In this document: positions 1-7,595 of the stretch, one piece after another
Layout of the letters: each line of letters starts with the position of its first letter
Position numbering within the stretch: position 1 is the first letter of the stretch
Assembly (NCBI GenBank): GCA_016195405.1
Contig: JACPZP010000104.1
Location: 1-43,653 of the forward strand
Length of the DNA: 43,653 nt
Source of the DNA: Planctomycetota bacterium
GTDB taxonomy: Bacteria; Planctomycetota; Planctomycetia; Gemmatales; Gemmataceae
Direction: 5' to 3'
Position numbers and translations under genes: made by a program
Notes under the pieces: generated by a model
Databases searched by the model: none
What the model was told of the DNA's origin: nothing
The model's input: the letters and a program-made list of their open reading frames with translations, nothing else

Positions 1-238
1 ACTCGGCGGCCCGAGAACGGGATGACTTGGACGAACGTTTCGAACGCATGGGACTGCCTCCAAAAAAGAGACCCTGGGTATCCCAAGTCTCTCTCATGGA
101 CAGTCCTGTGATTTGTTCCCTAAAACCACATACCAGGGGACGCGGACAATTTCCGAAGTGTGGCGCGCGAAGACGATTGAACTCTTCGGATCCGCTTTTC
201 GGGTCCGCACTCTGAAGGAGAACCGCTCGTGAGCGCTC
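1..238 (+). other. Edge region with possible C-terminal gene fragment
   Basis: No complete gene is supported here. A reading frame open from base 3 (with a possible internal start at 27) has a charged, coding-like beginning (motif ERFERMGLPPKKRPW) but then becomes unlike a protein and stops at 215. A different frame ending with TGA at 230-232 looks coding-like over its last 30 residues. The pattern would fit the end of a gene broken by a frameshift, or chance. The stretch around 136-152 (ggggacgcggacaattt) resembles the GGGGAC-type interspersed repeats common in planctomycete intergenic DNA; this is inference. Confidence 0.2.
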
Positions 239-562
239 GTGACTTTCATGAACGCCTTCATGCCACGTGAACCCGACTTGCCGGCGCTTCCGAAGGTCGC
301 GCGCGTTTACTACGGACCCAAAGGGATTCTGATTGCTGCCGGGCATCACGATGTCAAGCGCTCGCAGGGCGAGGGCGAGCCCATGATCTTGTTGCCTCAG
401 GGCGCCGAAGCCGAGCTGATCGGCGAACAGGCGCTTCGTTCACTGCGGGAGTCGCGCTCCCGGTTGAACCAGAAGGAGCTTGAAGACGCCACCGCCAAAA
501 TGTTCCAACTCGCAGTCGTCACGAACTGCATCGGAACGACTCCGCAGCTGTCGCGTAGGTAG
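239..562 (+). CDS. Hypothetical protein, 107 aa
   Basis: I do not recognise this family. The frame starts with GTG at 239, with in-frame ATGs at codons 4 and 8. A purine-rich GAAGGAG at about 214-220 lies too far upstream for an ideal Shine-Dalgarno spacing to 239 and better fits a GTG at 229 that opens only a 13-codon peptide, so the start is uncertain. The product is soluble, with no signal peptide or membrane segment. It has a beta-rich first half (VARVYYGPKGILIAAG) and a helical, charged second half with two cysteine-free helices. The composition is coding-like. It is followed by an inverted repeat and then the convergent HD-GYP gene. Confidence 0.5.
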   Translation: MTFMNAFMPREPDLPALPKVARVYYGPKGILIAAGHHDVKRSQGEGEPMILLPQGAEAELIGEQALRSLRESRSRLNQKELEDATAKMFQLAVVTNCIGTTPQLSRR

Positions 563-584
563 TTTCCCAGGGGTGGCACGCACC

Positions 585-667
585 AAAACGTGCAAGTCGT
601 GCGAAACGAAAGTCGTAAGTTGCTTCCATAAAAAGACTTGCACTCCTCCCCTCGACTTGCACGTTTT
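585..667. repeat. 15-bp perfect inverted repeat, convergent intergenic region
   Basis: Bases 585-599 (aaaacgtgcaagtcg) are the exact reverse complement of 653-667, separated by 53 bases. Inside the loop there is a further gacttgcac copy (about 635-643), and a related acgtgcagtctttt follows at about 674. The structure lies between two convergent genes and could fold in RNA from either strand. It might be a two-way terminator or a small interspersed palindromic element; the sequence alone does not decide. Confidence 0.55.
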
Positions 668-688
668 CGCAGAACGTGCAGTCTTTTC

Positions 689-1849
689 TTAAACAACCTC
701 GAGAAATGCAGGCAGGAGTTGTGGATCGAACTGCGTGCCGGCGCCTTCGCGGAGGATTTGGAGCGCTTCCGCGCGGGGGCGGGCGTGGCGGTAGGCGCGC
801 GAACTGGTCAGCGCGTCGAAACAGTCCGCTAGGGCGATGATGCGCGCCGGCAGCGGAATCGCTTCGCCGCGGAGATGATCGGGGTAGCCCAAGCCGTCGA
901 AACGCTCGTGATGGCCGCGGATGGCTGCCAGGATGGCGCGGTTGCGTAGAATCGGTCCTAGAATTCTCTCGCCGATGATCGGATGCTGCTGAACGACGGC
1001 TTGCTCTTCGGCGCTCAGGGGCCCGGCCTTGTTGAGCAGCGCTTCGGGCAGACCGACTTTGCCGATGTCGTGGAGCGTCGCGGCCAGGCCGAGTTCGGTG
1101 CGCAAGCGGCCATCGAGGCGCAGCCGGCGCGCAAGCTTCAATACCAGGCGGCGGACGCGGAGGGAGTGTCCCGACGTGTACGGATCGCGTGCCTCGAGAG
1201 TGCGCACGAGGCTGGCGACGGCGCAGAGAAACGTGTGCCGCAGCTTTCGTTTTTGGCGCAATAAACGCGTCTCCAACGAGCGCTGGCGGCGGTCGCTGGC
1301 GCTGCGAGCGCGCTGGGTCCGCAAGGCCGCTTCCAGGGCGTGGTGGAATTCGTCAAAGTTGATCGGCTTGAGAAAGTAGTGGCAGGCGCCGGCGTCGAGG
1401 CTTTGCTCGAGCCCTTCCGGTTCCGCGCCGCCGGTGACGACGATGACCGAGGTATCGGGCCAGCGCTTGTGAATCTCGCGGACCAGCCAGACGCCGCCGC
1501 GGCCCGGCATGCGCAAGTCGGTCACCACCAGAGGAGTCGGCGTCTTCTCCAAAAGATCGAGCGCCTCCTCGGCGCTGCGCGCCGCCTGACAGTCAAAATC
1601 CCACGAGCGGGCCGCCCGGAGCATTACGTCGAGGGCGGCCGGCTCATCCTCCACGACGGTCAACGTCGCGCTTTCCTGGGCAGCGCATTGCGAACTCAGT
1701 GCCGGTTCCACAGGGGAGACTCCGGTTGCGGCCTCGGGTGTTTGAACGGCGAAATTGTGGAAGAACAACGAATGTAACGCCGGCTCGGGCATTTCCCAAT
1801 GCCGTTTGGCGCGAAGGACGCGAGAAGCTGAGCGGAGATTGCGGAACAC
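689..1849 (-). CDS. Response regulator with HD-GYP domain (cyclic-di-GMP phosphodiesterase type)
   Basis: A 386-residue protein. A receiver domain occupies about 60-175, with the acidic pocket VVEDE, phospho-acceptor Asp111 (VVTDLRMPG) and the conserved Lys161 (FLKP). A coiled linker leads into an HD-GYP domain at about 205-386, with HDIGK (His260/Asp261) and HHERFDGLGYP at 313-323. Members of this family hydrolyse cyclic-di-GMP under control of receiver phosphorylation; the motifs needed for catalysis are intact. The first 60 residues are low-similarity and contain TGVSPV, reminiscent of a translated interspersed repeat, so the true start may be Met20 or later. It lies 45 bases downstream of the kinase-PAS gene on the same strand, suggesting one operon and a shared signalling pathway, although the kinase is Ser/Thr type and not an obvious phosphodonor for Asp111. 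Confidence 0.88.
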   Translation of the reverse strand: MFRNLRSASRVLRAKRHWEMPEPALHSLFFHNFAVQTPEAATGVSPVEPALSSQCAAQESATLTVVEDEPAALDVMLRAARSWDFDCQAARSAEEALDLLEKTPTPLVVTDLRMPGRGGVWLVREIHKRWPDTSVIVVTGGAEPEGLEQSLDAGACHYFLKPINFDEFHHALEAALRTQRARSASDRRQRSLETRLLRQKRKLRHTFLCAVASLVRTLEARDPYTSGHSLRVRRLVLKLARRLRLDGRLRTELGLAATLHDIGKVGLPEALLNKAGPLSAEEQAVVQQHPIIGERILGPILRNRAILAAIRGHHERFDGLGYPDHLRGEAIPLPARIIALADCFDALTSSRAYRHARPRAEALQILREGAGTQFDPQLLPAFLEVV

Positions 1850-1894
1850 GCGCTTGGTAACGATTGTAGCGGCGGAGAAACTGCGGCGGAGAGA

Positions 1895-3550
1895 TCAGCG
1901 GCTTATGGCCCGCAACTGCTCCTCGAACTGGATGCGGTCGGTAACGTCGCGGGCCACCGCGAAGATTACGCCTTCTTCCGGGATGGATTTGGCCGTCCAT
2001 TCGAACCAGCGGTATTTGCCGCGCACGTTCCGGTAGCGGTTCTGGAAGCGGACCACGGGCAGGCCGCGCGAAAGCTGGGCCATCTTGTCAAGGGTTTTCT
2101 GGCGATCGCCCGGATGAACGAAATCGAGGAACGGGCGCGTGAGGAGTTCTTCTTCCGTATAACCCAGCACGCGCGAGAAGTTGCCGTTGACGCGGCGGAA
2201 GTACCCGTCGAGGCTGGCGAGGCAAAACAAATCCAGGGACAACTCGAAGAAGCGGACCAGGTCGCGTTCCGCCCGCTGCATGTGGGTTTCGAGGTACGCG
2301 GTCACGACCTGGGCGATCTCGCGGGCGTCATTGGGTCGGTCTTTCGGCTTCACGGCCAGACAGCGCTTAGCCAGCGCGATCAACTCGGGGTCGGCGCGGC
2401 AGGCGTCGAGGCGAGCCGTGGCGTCCTTGAGCTTCGCCTTGACGGCTTTGCGATAGATTTCGGCCCCGTTCTTGCCGACGTAGGGCGGCCGGCCCGTCAA
2501 GATCACGCACAAGATTGCGCCCAGTCCGAACACGTCGGCACGTTTGTCCAAGCGCGCGACTTCGCCGCGCGCTTGCTCGGGCGGCATATACGCCGGCGTG
2601 CCCAACACCCGGCCCGCGACCGTGCTCCAGGTTCGATCGGCAAACTGGGGGTCTTCGTAGAGATCCTCGATCACGTCGGAACTGGGTTCGGGAAAATCGT
2701 GCAGGCCGCTCTCCGGTGCGGGAATGCCCGGCCCCACCACCTTGGCCAGGCCCCAATCCATCACGTGAACCACGCCAAACTCCGCCACCATGATATTGGA
2801 AGGCTTGAGGTCGCGGTGGATCACTCCCTCCGAATGGGCGTACGCCAGCGTCTGACACACCTTCTCGAAGATGCCCAGGAAGCGCGGCAAATCCTGCGAC
2901 GGCTCCGCGCGCTCGCGCAACAGGTCCTTGAGCGACCTGCCGTGCACGAGGCGCATGGTGAAGAACGGCTCCTGATCGGGCAGTTGATGAAACTCGTAGA
3001 CCGGCACGATCCCCGGGTGCTGCAAGCGCGCCGTGATGCGCGCCTCCTGCATGAAGCGCTCGCGCAGCTCCTTGTTGCCGCGGTATTCCTCCAGGAGAAA
3101 CTTAAAGGCGATTTCGCGGCCGAGCTGCGTGTCCTTGCCCTTGAGGATCGAGCCCATGGCGCCGGAGGCGATCTCGCCCTCGATTTGATAGCGGTGAAAG
3201 ACGTCGCCCACGCGGGGACTGACCAGCGCCGGAAAATCGAGGACGAATTCCGCGGTGTCGCGCAAGCTTTCGTCGCCGACGGCGCTCGCCCCACCAATGG
3301 CCGCCGCGGCCCGGGGCGCGGAATCAAGCATGAATTCAGCCGTCTCGCGCGTGCTCCCATTCCAACCAATGTCCGCGCTGATGGTCACGCGGCGGGCATC
3401 CAGAGTCGGCGCGGACCGCTGGTTTTGCGTGCGGTCGTCATCCGTGCGATCGTCTTCCGGCCGATCGACTTCGGGCCGATCGCCGTTAGACCGATCGCCG
3501 TTAGGCCGATCGCCGTTAGACCGCTCGTCTTTACGAGGCGAACTCGCCAT
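1895..3550 (-). CDS. Ser/Thr protein kinase with C-terminal PAS domain
   Basis: A 551-residue cytosolic kinase. Residues 10-45 are a polar stretch of five-residue repeats (SNGDR/PNGDR/PEVDR and variants). Two copies of a motif R[ED]TAEF[MV]LD follow at about 68-77 and 97-106. The kinase domain covers about 120-420: glycine loop GEIASGAMG, Lys150, catalytic IHRDLKPSN (Asp247), metal-binding DWG (265-267) in place of DFG, and GTPAYMPPEQ. A PAS domain spans about 432-540 (NGNFSRVLGYTEEELL, DVTDR). PAS-type ends usually run on into a histidine kinase or GGDEF domain; here the protein stops just after the linker EEQLRAISR. No membrane segment is seen, so the PAS probably senses a cytosolic cue. 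DWG occurs in many planctomycete kinases and is likely active. An HD-GYP regulator follows directly. Confidence 0.9.
   Translation of the reverse strand: MASSPRKDERSNGDRPNGDRSNGDRPEVDRPEDDRTDDDRTQNQRSAPTLDARRVTISADIGWNGSTRETAEFMLDSAPRAAAAIGGASAVGDESLRDTAEFVLDFPALVSPRVGDVFHRYQIEGEIASGAMGSILKGKDTQLGREIAFKFLLEEYRGNKELRERFMQEARITARLQHPGIVPVYEFHQLPDQEPFFTMRLVHGRSLKDLLRERAEPSQDLPRFLGIFEKVCQTLAYAHSEGVIHRDLKPSNIMVAEFGVVHVMDWGLAKVVGPGIPAPESGLHDFPEPSSDVIEDLYEDPQFADRTWSTVAGRVLGTPAYMPPEQARGEVARLDKRADVFGLGAILCVILTGRPPYVGKNGAEIYRKAVKAKLKDATARLDACRADPELIALAKRCLAVKPKDRPNDAREIAQVVTAYLETHMQRAERDLVRFFELSLDLFCLASLDGYFRRVNGNFSRVLGYTEEELLTRPFLDFVHPGDRQKTLDKMAQLSRGLPVVRFQNRYRNVRGKYRWFEWTAKSIPEEGVIFAVARDVTDRIQFEEQLRAISR
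3446..3535 (-). repeat. 15-bp tandem repeat coding for the kinase N-terminal pentapeptides
   Basis: Three near-identical 15-base units (ccgatcgccgttaga or -agg) occupy 3476-3490, 3491-3505 and 3506-3520, with diverged units of the same period from about 3446 to 3475 and at 3521-3535. The period of 15 keeps the reading frame, giving repeated five-residue blocks ending in Asp-Arg. Such a tract can gain or lose units by slippage without disrupting the gene. Confidence 0.75.
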
Positions 3551-3692
3551 TAGCCTCTCCGGGTCGGGGAGTCACGGACCAATTCGCGATCTTAGGAATT
3601 CCCTAGCTTGCTTCGGGCGGGTCGAGGTCAGCGTGGCGGGCCTCTTGGCGGCTCCAATGGGCGGGTCGGACAAGGAGGCTTGAAGTGCGTGT

Positions 3693-3721
3693 ATTCTTTG
3701 GCCGCGATACGCGCCTGTCAA
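3693..3721 (-). promoter_or_regulatory. Candidate sigma-70-type promoter of the kinase/HD-GYP operon
   Basis: Read on the minus strand, a perfect TTGACA (3721-3716) is separated by 17 bases from AAGAAT (3698-3693). Transcription would begin near 3686, leaving a leader of about 135 bases before the kinase start. The rest of the gap between 3551 and 3851 holds no convincing gene; a 103-codon minus-strand frame there overlaps the end of the hdeD-like gene and looks like chance. Confidence 0.35.
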
Positions 3722-3851
3722 GAGAAATATGAAGAAATGATGAGAGGGCCGGAAGCGAGGCTGCGGATTTTCCCGTAACGCTGCCAGCGTCTCTGCGTGA
3801 GGATGGCGTGAAAGGGATTCCGCGACTGGGCGTTCCTTCTCGTTCAAGAAG

Positions 3852-4433
3852 TCACGCCGATTTCGGCAGACCTCGCAAAGCAACGGCCAGCATTACCCAG
3901 GACCAACCTGCGAAGATCATGTCGATGCCGACGAATAGGCCGATGACCCAAAGGCTCGACTCCGGCCAGCGCCGCCAGATCATGACTCCCAGAACCAAGG
4001 TGACGACGCCGTTGAGCAACACCCAGACCCAGCCGTGAAAGCGCTCAGCGACGGCGGCGATGATACGGAAAAGACCACCCACGAGGAAACCGGCGGCAAT
4101 GACGATGGTGATGCCGGCGGCAAACTCAAAGGGATGGTCGAACATCAAAACGCCTACGACAAGATAGACGATGCCCGCCAATAGATGCAGCCCGAATCCG
4201 CGCCAGCGCCGCGCACAGAGGGCGCTGATCAGCTGCGTGGCGCCGCCGACTAAGAGAAGCACGGCAAATACGATGACCGTGGCCAACGTGGCGATGAACG
4301 CGGACCCGATCGCCATCATGCCGACAACGATGAGAGCGCTTCCCAGGGCGAGCAGCCAACCCCAGCTGGAGCGGAGGTCTTGCAAATCACCACGCGCGGG
4401 CGCCTGCGGAAGCGGAGACAGAGATGAGGACAT
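3852..4433 (-). CDS. HdeD-family (DUF308) membrane protein
   Basis: A 193-residue protein with about six hydrophobic helices and short loops, e.g. LLALGSALIVVGMMAIGSAF, LLAGIVYLVVGVLM and VLLNGVVTLVLGVMIWRRWP. The repeated glycine-rich helix pattern and size fit the HdeD / DUF308 family, named after the E. coli acid-resistance membrane protein whose biochemical role is not settled. The first 25 residues are a cytosolic, proline-containing tail. It is transcribed away from a LysR regulator with only about 55 bases between the two starts, so it is a likely target of that regulator. Confidence 0.85.
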   Translation of the reverse strand: MSSSLSPLPQAPARGDLQDLRSSWGWLLALGSALIVVGMMAIGSAFIATLATVIVFAVLLLVGGATQLISALCARRWRGFGLHLLAGIVYLVVGVLMFDHPFEFAAGITIVIAAGFLVGGLFRIIAAVAERFHGWVWVLLNGVVTLVLGVMIWRRWPESSLWVIGLFVGIDMIFAGWSWVMLAVALRGLPKSA

Positions 4434-4465
4434 GGCGATCTCCTTCGGGTTGCAGTATCTTATCG

Positions 4466-4478
4466 TTAGCTTATCTAA
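4466..4478. promoter_or_regulatory. Candidate operator palindrome between hdeD-like and lysR genes
   Basis: TTAG-cttat-CTAA is a perfect 4-5-4 inverted repeat inside the 55-base divergent intergenic region, ending about 10 bases before the LysR start codon. A second CTTATC lies just upstream at 4459-4464. LysR-type regulators bind short interrupted palindromes in such divergent regions; the assignment is inference. Confidence 0.35.
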
Positions 4479-4488
4479 GGTCTAGTTG

Positions 4489-5397
4489 ATGGATGCCGAG
4501 GAAATTCAACTTCCGTATCTGGAAACCTTCTCGAAAGCCGCCGAGCTGAATAGCTTCACCGGCGCTGCCCGGGCGCTGCGTTTAACGCAGGCCGCCGTCA
4601 GCCAGCGCATCGCCGCCCTGGAGCAAGCGCTCAAGAAGCCGCTCTTCCTCAGACAGGGCGGTCGCGTCGTGCTCTCCGATGCTGGCTTGCGCCTTTACGA
4701 ATACGCCCAAAAAATCCTCCAGCTCCATCGCGAGGCCCGCCGCGACGTCGCCGGTCTGGAAACGACGCTCGGCGGCGAACTGGTGTTGGCAGCCAGCTCC
4801 ATCCCCGGCGAGCATCTGTTGCCCGGCCTCCTCGCGGTGTTCCATCAACAGCATCCGGACGTTCAAATTCGCGTCTCAATCGGCGATAGTCGCAGCGTCA
4901 TGGAACAGGTGGACAAAGGCGACGTCACCCTGGGCTTCGTGGGCAGGAAGTCCGACAACCCCAACCTGGTGTTTCAGCCGTTCGCGCGCGACCGGATGTT
5001 GCTGCTCGTTCCACCGAACCATCCACTCTCCAAGCGCAAGACCACGACCTTGAAGCAGCTAGCCGAGTATCCGCTGCTTTTGCGCGAATCTGGATCGGGG
5101 ACGCGGCACTGCCTGGAACAAGCGCTTCAGCGCGCCGGCCGGGCGCTTGGCGACTTCAAGATCGCCCTGGAGCTTGGCAGCAACGAAGCAATCAAGGAAG
5201 CGATTCTAAAAGGCATGGGCGTGGCCGTCTTGTCGGCCCAAGCCGTGGCCAAGGAAGTAGGGGCCGGCCGCCTGTGCGCACTGGAGCTGAGCGACTTGAA
5301 CTGCGAGCGCGAGATGTTCATCGTCCACGACCACCGCCGCGTGCTACCGCTGCCGGCGCGGGCGCTGTTGAGCTTTCTGGAAGCCCACCCACTGTAG
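4489..5397 (+). CDS. LysR-family transcriptional regulator
   Basis: A 302-residue regulator. The N-terminal winged helix-turn-helix is at about 5-65 (FTGAARALRLTQAAVSQRIA, then LEQALKKPLFLR), followed by the linker helix and a substrate-binding domain from about 90 (two-lobed periplasmic-binding-protein fold). Within that domain the segment LGFVGRKSDNPNLVFQPFA and the later LELGSNEAIKEAILKGMGVA are typical of CysB/CbbR-like members. The effector cannot be named. ATG 4489 is preferred to the TTG immediately before it. It is divergent from the hdeD-like gene and probably controls it and itself. Confidence 0.92.
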   Translation: MDAEEIQLPYLETFSKAAELNSFTGAARALRLTQAAVSQRIAALEQALKKPLFLRQGGRVVLSDAGLRLYEYAQKILQLHREARRDVAGLETTLGGELVLAASSIPGEHLLPGLLAVFHQQHPDVQIRVSIGDSRSVMEQVDKGDVTLGFVGRKSDNPNLVFQPFARDRMLLLVPPNHPLSKRKTTTLKQLAEYPLLLRESGSGTRHCLEQALQRAGRALGDFKIALELGSNEAIKEAILKGMGVAVLSAQAVAKEVGAGRLCALELSDLNCEREMFIVHDHRRVLPLPARALLSFLEAHPL

Positions 5398-5404
5398 GCG
5401 AAGT

Positions 5405-6163
5405 TCACTTCAATCCACGACCGCCCCACATTTCTTCTTCGGCGAACGGATGTGCCGGCCCCGTCGGCTTCGGCTTAGGCAACGATTTCAGAATCGCCTC
5501 GGCCAAATAGAGGTCTCCCTTACTCGTCACTTTAATGTTCGTGCCGGGGCCTTCGACGAGGTGAATCTTGTGGCCCGCGGCTTCGAGGAGTTGGGCGTCG
5601 TCAGTGATCGGTCCCTGCACTTTGGCCCGCCCGGCGTAGGCGGCTTCCAGCCAATCGCGGCGGAAGACCTGTGGCGTTTGCGCCAGCCACAGTCCCTGCC
5701 GCGAAACGGTCGCTTGAATCTGGCACTTTCCGTCGGACTGCTTGATGGTTTCGCTCACGGGCGCCGCAAGGATTGCCGCCCCGGTCTCCACCGCCTTGGC
5801 GAACACGGCGCTTACCAGAATTTCCGTCAAGCAAGGCCGAACCGCGTCGTGGATGGCGATGAAATCGACCTCCGGCTTGACGAGCGAAATCGCATTCGCT
5901 ACCGACTCGAAGCGCTCGGCCCCGCCGGAAGCGATTTGCACGTTCATAAAAGCGAGGTTAGCGCCAAAGCGGCGACGAAACATCTCTTGATCGTCCGGCG
6001 CGACCACGATGATCGTCTGCGTGACGTCTTGCCGGGCGACGAATAACTCGGCCGAGCGCAGCCAGATGGCCCGGCCGTCCAAGTTTACGAAGGGTTTTTT
6101 TTCTTTATCCTTGAAGCGGGAGGATCGTCCCGCGGCGGGGAGGATGACGGCGAAGGTGGCCAT
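5405..6163 (-). CDS. ispD: 2-C-methyl-D-erythritol 4-phosphate cytidylyltransferase
   Basis: Joins CTP and MEP to give CDP-ME, the third step of the non-mevalonate isoprenoid pathway, in the cytosol. The 252-residue product begins with the nucleotide-binding loop LPAAGRSSRF...KKPF, followed by GGAERFESVANAI, the metal-binding IHDAVRP, TPQVF, TDDAQLLE and NIKVTSKGDL, all hallmarks of IspD. ATG 6163 is chosen because the family motif starts five residues later. The open frame continues 51 codons upstream, but that part is translated intergenic repeat. The C-terminal 25 residues (KPKPTGPAHPFAEEE) extend past the usual end. The gene faces LysR tail to tail with 7 bases between them. No ispF neighbour is present in the window. 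Confidence 0.94.
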   Translation of the reverse strand: MATFAVILPAAGRSSRFKDKEKKPFVNLDGRAIWLRSAELFVARQDVTQTIIVVAPDDQEMFRRRFGANLAFMNVQIASGGAERFESVANAISLVKPEVDFIAIHDAVRPCLTEILVSAVFAKAVETGAAILAAPVSETIKQSDGKCQIQATVSRQGLWLAQTPQVFRRDWLEAAYAGRAKVQGPITDDAQLLEAAGHKIHLVEGPGTNIKVTSKGDLYLAEAILKSLPKPKPTGPAHPFAEEEMWGGRGLK

Positions 6164-6231
6164 GACGGGACTCCGGTGGAAACCCAGGGGAACCACGTAC
6201 AGCCAAATTATTCTATGGCGCAGCCTGCAAT

Positions 6232-6301
6232 CCCGTAGGTGGGACGTAGGTGGGACCGGCGGCGTCCCGCCGGTCCGGACAGGCGAGACGCCTGTCCCAC
6301 C
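6232..6301. repeat. GC-rich double-hairpin interspersed repeat upstream of ispD
   Basis: Two perfect 9-bp hairpins lie side by side: 6254-6262 with 6267-6275 (gaccggcgg / ccgccggtc), and 6277-6285 with 6289-6297 (ggacaggcg / cgcctgtcc). They are preceded by a duplicated taggtgggacg. Read on the minus strand this is the gtgggacaggcgtctcgcct type of repeat that recurs between genes in planctomycete and verrucomicrobial genomes (established pattern, recalled and not searched). It sits between ispD and the coiled-coil gene. Confidence 0.7.
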
Positions 6302-6323
6302 GCGAACGGTTTGCAAGACCGTC

Positions 6324-6650
6324 CTACTTTCGCAGCCAATGTGCCAGCTTGCCGCTCAGAGAGTTGACGCTCGCCAGATAGGCCTGATACCGCGACTCGG
6401 CGTAGGCCAAAGCGCTGTCGACGCCCGCCATGTCGTCCGCCACGGCTTGTACGCGGCGTTCCAACTCGGCCGAGCGCCGCGGCAGATGATCGAGCACCTC
6501 GCGCCGCGTCTCGGCATTGCCGTCGACCGCAAGGCAGGCAATCTGGGCGTCTTCGCGCTCCTGGGCAAGGCGGTCCGCATGCGTCAACGCACGTTGAATC
6601 CGGTCCAGGATGTCGGACCAGTCGCCGGGCAACGAAAAACGAGGGGCCAT
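6324..6650 (-). CDS. Hypothetical coiled-coil protein, 108 aa
   Basis: No named family is recognised. The product is soluble and almost wholly helical, with heptad-like spacing of Leu/Ala and many charged residues (ILDRIQRALTHADRLAQERE; later RRSAELERRVQAVADDMAG). There is no signal peptide or cysteine-based motif apart from one Cys. The start ATG at 6650 gives a compact protein, MAPRFSLPGDW. It is upstream of ispD on the same strand but separated by about 160 bases that contain the double-hairpin repeat, so co-transcription is uncertain. The composition and regular helix pattern support it as a real gene. Confidence 0.65.
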   Translation of the reverse strand: MAPRFSLPGDWSDILDRIQRALTHADRLAQEREDAQIACLAVDGNAETRREVLDHLPRRSAELERRVQAVADDMAGVDSALAYAESRYQAYLASVNSLSGKLAHWLRK

Positions 6651-6702
6651 GCGCGATTTGTAACAAAGGAGCCGCGTTTGTCCAGTTCAGTTGCTTTTGG
6701 GC

Positions 6703-6730
6703 TTGTCCTCTCGGGGCCATCTGGTATCTT
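6703..6730 (+). promoter_or_regulatory. Candidate promoter of the TIM-barrel isomerase gene
   Basis: TTGTCC (6703-6708), a 16-base spacer and TATCTT (6725-6730), each four of six to the sigma-70 consensus, lie 37 bases before the ATG at 6767. A GGAGGA ribosome-binding site precedes that ATG. Confidence 0.3.
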
Positions 6731-6766
6731 GCCGCCCCCTTGTATTTTGCTGGAGGAAGATGAGCC

Positions 6767-7531
6767 ATGTACGTCGCTTGTTCCACGCTTTGTTTCGCCC
6801 GTCAGCCGCTGGAACGCGCCTTGCGGATCATCGGTGAATTGGAATTCAGCAAACTCGACGTGGCCATTCACGAAAACGGCCCGCACTTGAAGCCGTCCGA
6901 AGTCGTCGCCGACGTGGGCCTGGCCGCGCAGCGGATTCGCATCGGCCCCAGCCTGACCCCGGCCGCTTTCAGCATCGAAATCGAAGCCGCAAGCGATGAG
7001 GACTACATCCATCAGCTCCGCGCCATTTGCCGGCTGGCCCGGGTGTCGACCGTTTCGGTGCTGACGATTCCGGCAGCGAAAACCGGCTCGTCCGTGGACA
7101 CCGAGGTGCAACGTCTGAGCCGGTTGGCGAACCTGGTCGATGCCGAAGGCATGGTGCTAACCGTAGTCACGGGGATCGGCACCCTGACCGAACGGCCCGC
7201 CACGGCCCTGGAACTGTGCAAACGCGTCCGCAGTCTCGGCCTGACCCTCGACCCCAGCGCCTACATCAACGGCCCGCACCAGGGCGGATCGATCGACGAA
7301 TTGATTCCGTACGTTCGCCACGTCCACCTCCGCGACACCGGCCGAGGCCCCGGCAAGTTCCAAGTCCGCGTCGGGCAAGGCGAGATTGAATACGGCCGGA
7401 TTATCACGCAACTGGAGCGCAGCCGCTACGACCGCCTCTTGAGCGTGGCCATCCACGACGTCGCCGAGGCGCCGTTCGCGATGGAAACCGAAGTGCGCAA
7501 ATTGAAGTTCTTGCTGGAGAGTTTGGTATGA
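6767..7531 (+). CDS. Sugar phosphate isomerase/epimerase-like TIM-barrel protein
   Basis: A 254-residue protein of the xylose-isomerase-like (AP endonuclease 2) TIM-barrel superfamily. The beta strands can be followed through FSKLDVAIHE-like, LTIPAA, MVLTVVTGI, LGLTLDPSAYINGP, VRHVHLRDT and RYDRLLSVAIHD segments. The His/Asp/Glu residues expected to bind the metal are partly visible (DPSAY, HVHLRD, VRVGQGEIEYGRI); the usual E-x-N/H on strand 4 is not obvious, so the substrate and even the activity remain open. The start is supported by a GGAGGA ribosome site at about 6750. No signal peptide is present, so the protein is cytosolic. It appears to be a single-gene unit, followed by a convergent TIGR03067 gene. 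Confidence 0.78.
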   Translation: MYVACSTLCFARQPLERALRIIGELEFSKLDVAIHENGPHLKPSEVVADVGLAAQRIRIGPSLTPAAFSIEIEAASDEDYIHQLRAICRLARVSTVSVLTIPAAKTGSSVDTEVQRLSRLANLVDAEGMVLTVVTGIGTLTERPATALELCKRVRSLGLTLDPSAYINGPHQGGSIDELIPYVRHVHLRDTGRGPGKFQVRVGQGEIEYGRIITQLERSRYDRLLSVAIHDVAEAPFAMETEVRKLKFLLESLV

Positions 7532-7595
7532 GGTTTTCATCCACGAAATAACACGAAGGTGCACGAAGATGAGAGAATGGGGGAAAGTGCGACGA

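Noticed and set aside
2114..3553. 479-codon plus-strand frame across the kinase gene
   Set aside because: Antisense of a gene with intact kinase and PAS motifs; high GC gives long open antisense frames.
3572..3883. 103-codon minus-strand frame between kinase and hdeD-like genes
   Set aside because: Overlaps the hdeD-like stop, has random composition and no ribosome site; the space is better explained as a leader and promoter region.
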